A program made the position numbers and the translations under genes. The notes below the pieces were generated by a model, which was not told where the DNA came from, searched no databases, and worked only from the letters and a program-made list of their open reading frames with translations. Shown here in pieces: positions 5,297 to 6,063 of a stretch of 6,063 nt of DNA. Source of the DNA: Candidatus Omnitrophota bacterium (GTDB taxonomy: Bacteria; Omnitrophota; Gorgyraeia; Duberdicusellales; 4484-171). The DNA lies in assembly GCA_016939345.1 (NCBI GenBank), contig JAFGHG010000094.1:1-6063 (forward strand). The letters run 5' to 3'. The number at the start of each line of letters is the position of its first letter. Within the stretch, counting starts at the first letter, position 1.

Positions 5297-6063
5297 TCAG
5301 AATAAAAAAGTGCTTTTGATCCTGTTAAACACCTTAACCGGCTCTATCCGGCGCAGACATTTTTTATCATGGACACAGCCCTGGAATCTGAATCTTTTAT
5401 AGCAGGGCCGGCAGTCAACATCAGAGCTGAAGATAATGCTTTTGCTGTCATTTGGATAGGCTCCGTAAACTGTCTCGTCAACTGGCCCAAAAAAACCCAA
5501 AACATTCTTACCCAAAGCCTGAGCAATATGAAAAGGTCCTCCGTCATTGCTTATCACCAGATAAGACAACTGCATAATTGCCGCAAACTCCATCAGGCCT
5601 AGGCGCCCAGTAAGGTCAGTGATTCTTTTTTGGGCTTTTTGGATGATTTGGGAAGTTATGTAAATCTCCTGTTTTGAGCCGCAAAGAACTATCTGGCAGT
5701 CAAATTCAGCCAGAAGCATATCTATCAAAGCTAAAAAATGGCTTTCGGGCCAGCGTTTATAGTAAGCTGTCTTCTGCCAGCTGTCTCCGGAACCCGGACA
5801 TACTAATACGAGTTTTTTTTCAGAGGTTAATCCGTTTTCTTTAAGGATATCTGAAGCTGCCAAAATATCTTCCTTGGACAAAAAAAGGTCGAATCCATAA
5901 TCCTTTGGTTTTATGTCAAAAAGCGACAATAACTGCATGTAATATCTGGCAACATGCTTTTTTTCGTAACCCGAAGGTATGTCTATTTTCTTTGTCAAAA
6001 ACCTGCCTCTTTTTTTGAAATTAAATCCTGTTCGCTCCCTTATCCCTGCCAGCTTGAAAAAAA
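5297..6063 (-). CDS. ADP-heptose:LPS heptosyltransferase-like GT9 glycosyltransferase (5' end outside window)
   Basis: This is the C-terminal 254 residues of a glycosyltransferase family 9 enzyme, the family of heptosyltransferases WaaC/WaaF that move L-glycero-D-manno-heptose from ADP-heptose onto the lipopolysaccharide core at the cytoplasmic face of the inner membrane. The frame stays open to the window edge. The codons upstream of 5998 read KLAGIRERTGF followed by FLTKKIDIP, which matches the conserved GT9 stretch before the second lobe, so the TTG at 5998 is an internal leucine and not the start. Visible family features are a nucleotide-sugar-lobe beginning LVLVCPGSGDSWQK...RWP, the segment DLTGRLGLMEFAAIMQ, the hallmark NDGGPFHIAQALGK, and FFGPVDE. 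Near the C-terminus four cysteines (C-x2-C-x8-C-x5-C, in CRPCYK to CLRRIEP) follow the pattern of the RfaF-like subgroup. It ends with TGA at 5297. The family is sure; the exact acceptor (heptosyltransferase II, waaF) is inferred. Confidence 0.88.
   Translation of the reverse strand, partial: FFKLAGIRERTGFNFKKRGRFLTKKIDIPSGYEKKHVARYYMQLLSLFDIKPKDYGFDLFLSKEDILAASDILKENGLTSEKKLVLVCPGSGDSWQKTAYYKRWPESHFLALIDMLLAEFDCQIVLCGSKQEIYITSQIIQKAQKRITDLTGRLGLMEFAAIMQLSYLVISNDGGPFHIAQALGKNVLGFFGPVDETVYGAYPNDSKSIIFSSDVDCRPCYKRFRFQGCVHDKKCLRRIEPVKVFNRIKSTFLF

Noticed and set aside
5996..5998. TTG as start codon of the glycosyltransferase
   Set aside because: The frame continues upstream to the window edge, and those codons encode recognisable GT9 sequence (KLAGIRERTGF), so the TTG is an internal leucine and the gene is cut by the window end.

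Overview
All protein genes in this window lie on the minus strand, so transcription runs from high to low coordinates. The set points to a Gram-negative-type bacterium outside the well-studied phyla. It has an ADP-heptose:LPS heptosyltransferase-like GT9 enzyme and a secreted TPR protein, alongside features often seen outside Proteobacteria: a transketolase split into two subunits, the long (self-regulated) form of HisG, and a SpoVG-family protein in a lineage that need not sporulate. I lean towards a Candidatus Omnitrophota (PVC-related) genome, but this is inferred from gene content and style and could be wrong.

Layout, right to left. (1) 6063-5297: the 3' part of a GT9 heptosyltransferase, whose 5' end lies beyond the window. 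(2) 5288-5260: a good sigma-70-type promoter (TTTACT, 17 bp, TATAAT) in the short gap before hisG. (3) 5224-4349: hisG, long form. (4) 4335-4246: a 29-codon gene for an extremely basic peptide with its own Shine-Dalgarno sequence, placed between hisG and the next gene; standard gene calling would usually miss it. (5) 4239-3253: an exported TPR-repeat protein. (6) 3299-2460 and 2426-1497: N- and C-terminal transketolase subunits. (7) 1552-641: ispE of the MEP isoprenoid pathway. (8) 569-144: a SpoVG-family regulator with a four-cysteine zinc ribbon inserted into its middle. (9) 143-1: no convincing gene, but two strong inverted repeats, the first of which probably ends the transcript.

From hisG to spoVG the genes are spaced 13 nt, 6 nt, -47 nt, 33 nt, -56 nt (or +1 nt) and 71 nt apart, so they look like one seven-gene operon driven by the promoter before hisG. 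The products connect loosely: transketolase interconverts pentose phosphates (precursors of PRPP, the HisG substrate) and glyceraldehyde 3-phosphate (a precursor of the MEP pathway that includes IspE). The ispE-spoVG neighbourhood recalls the Bacillus ispE-purR-yabJ-spoVG order, here without the two middle genes.

The most interesting items are the 29-residue basic peptide (a candidate small ribosomal protein), the zinc-ribbon insertion in SpoVG, the uncertain ispE start (possibly a rare ATT codon one base after the tktC stop), and the palindromic DNA after spoVG. I see no mobile element, CRISPR array, tRNA or rRNA, and no sign of an unusual multi-gene defence or secretion system.
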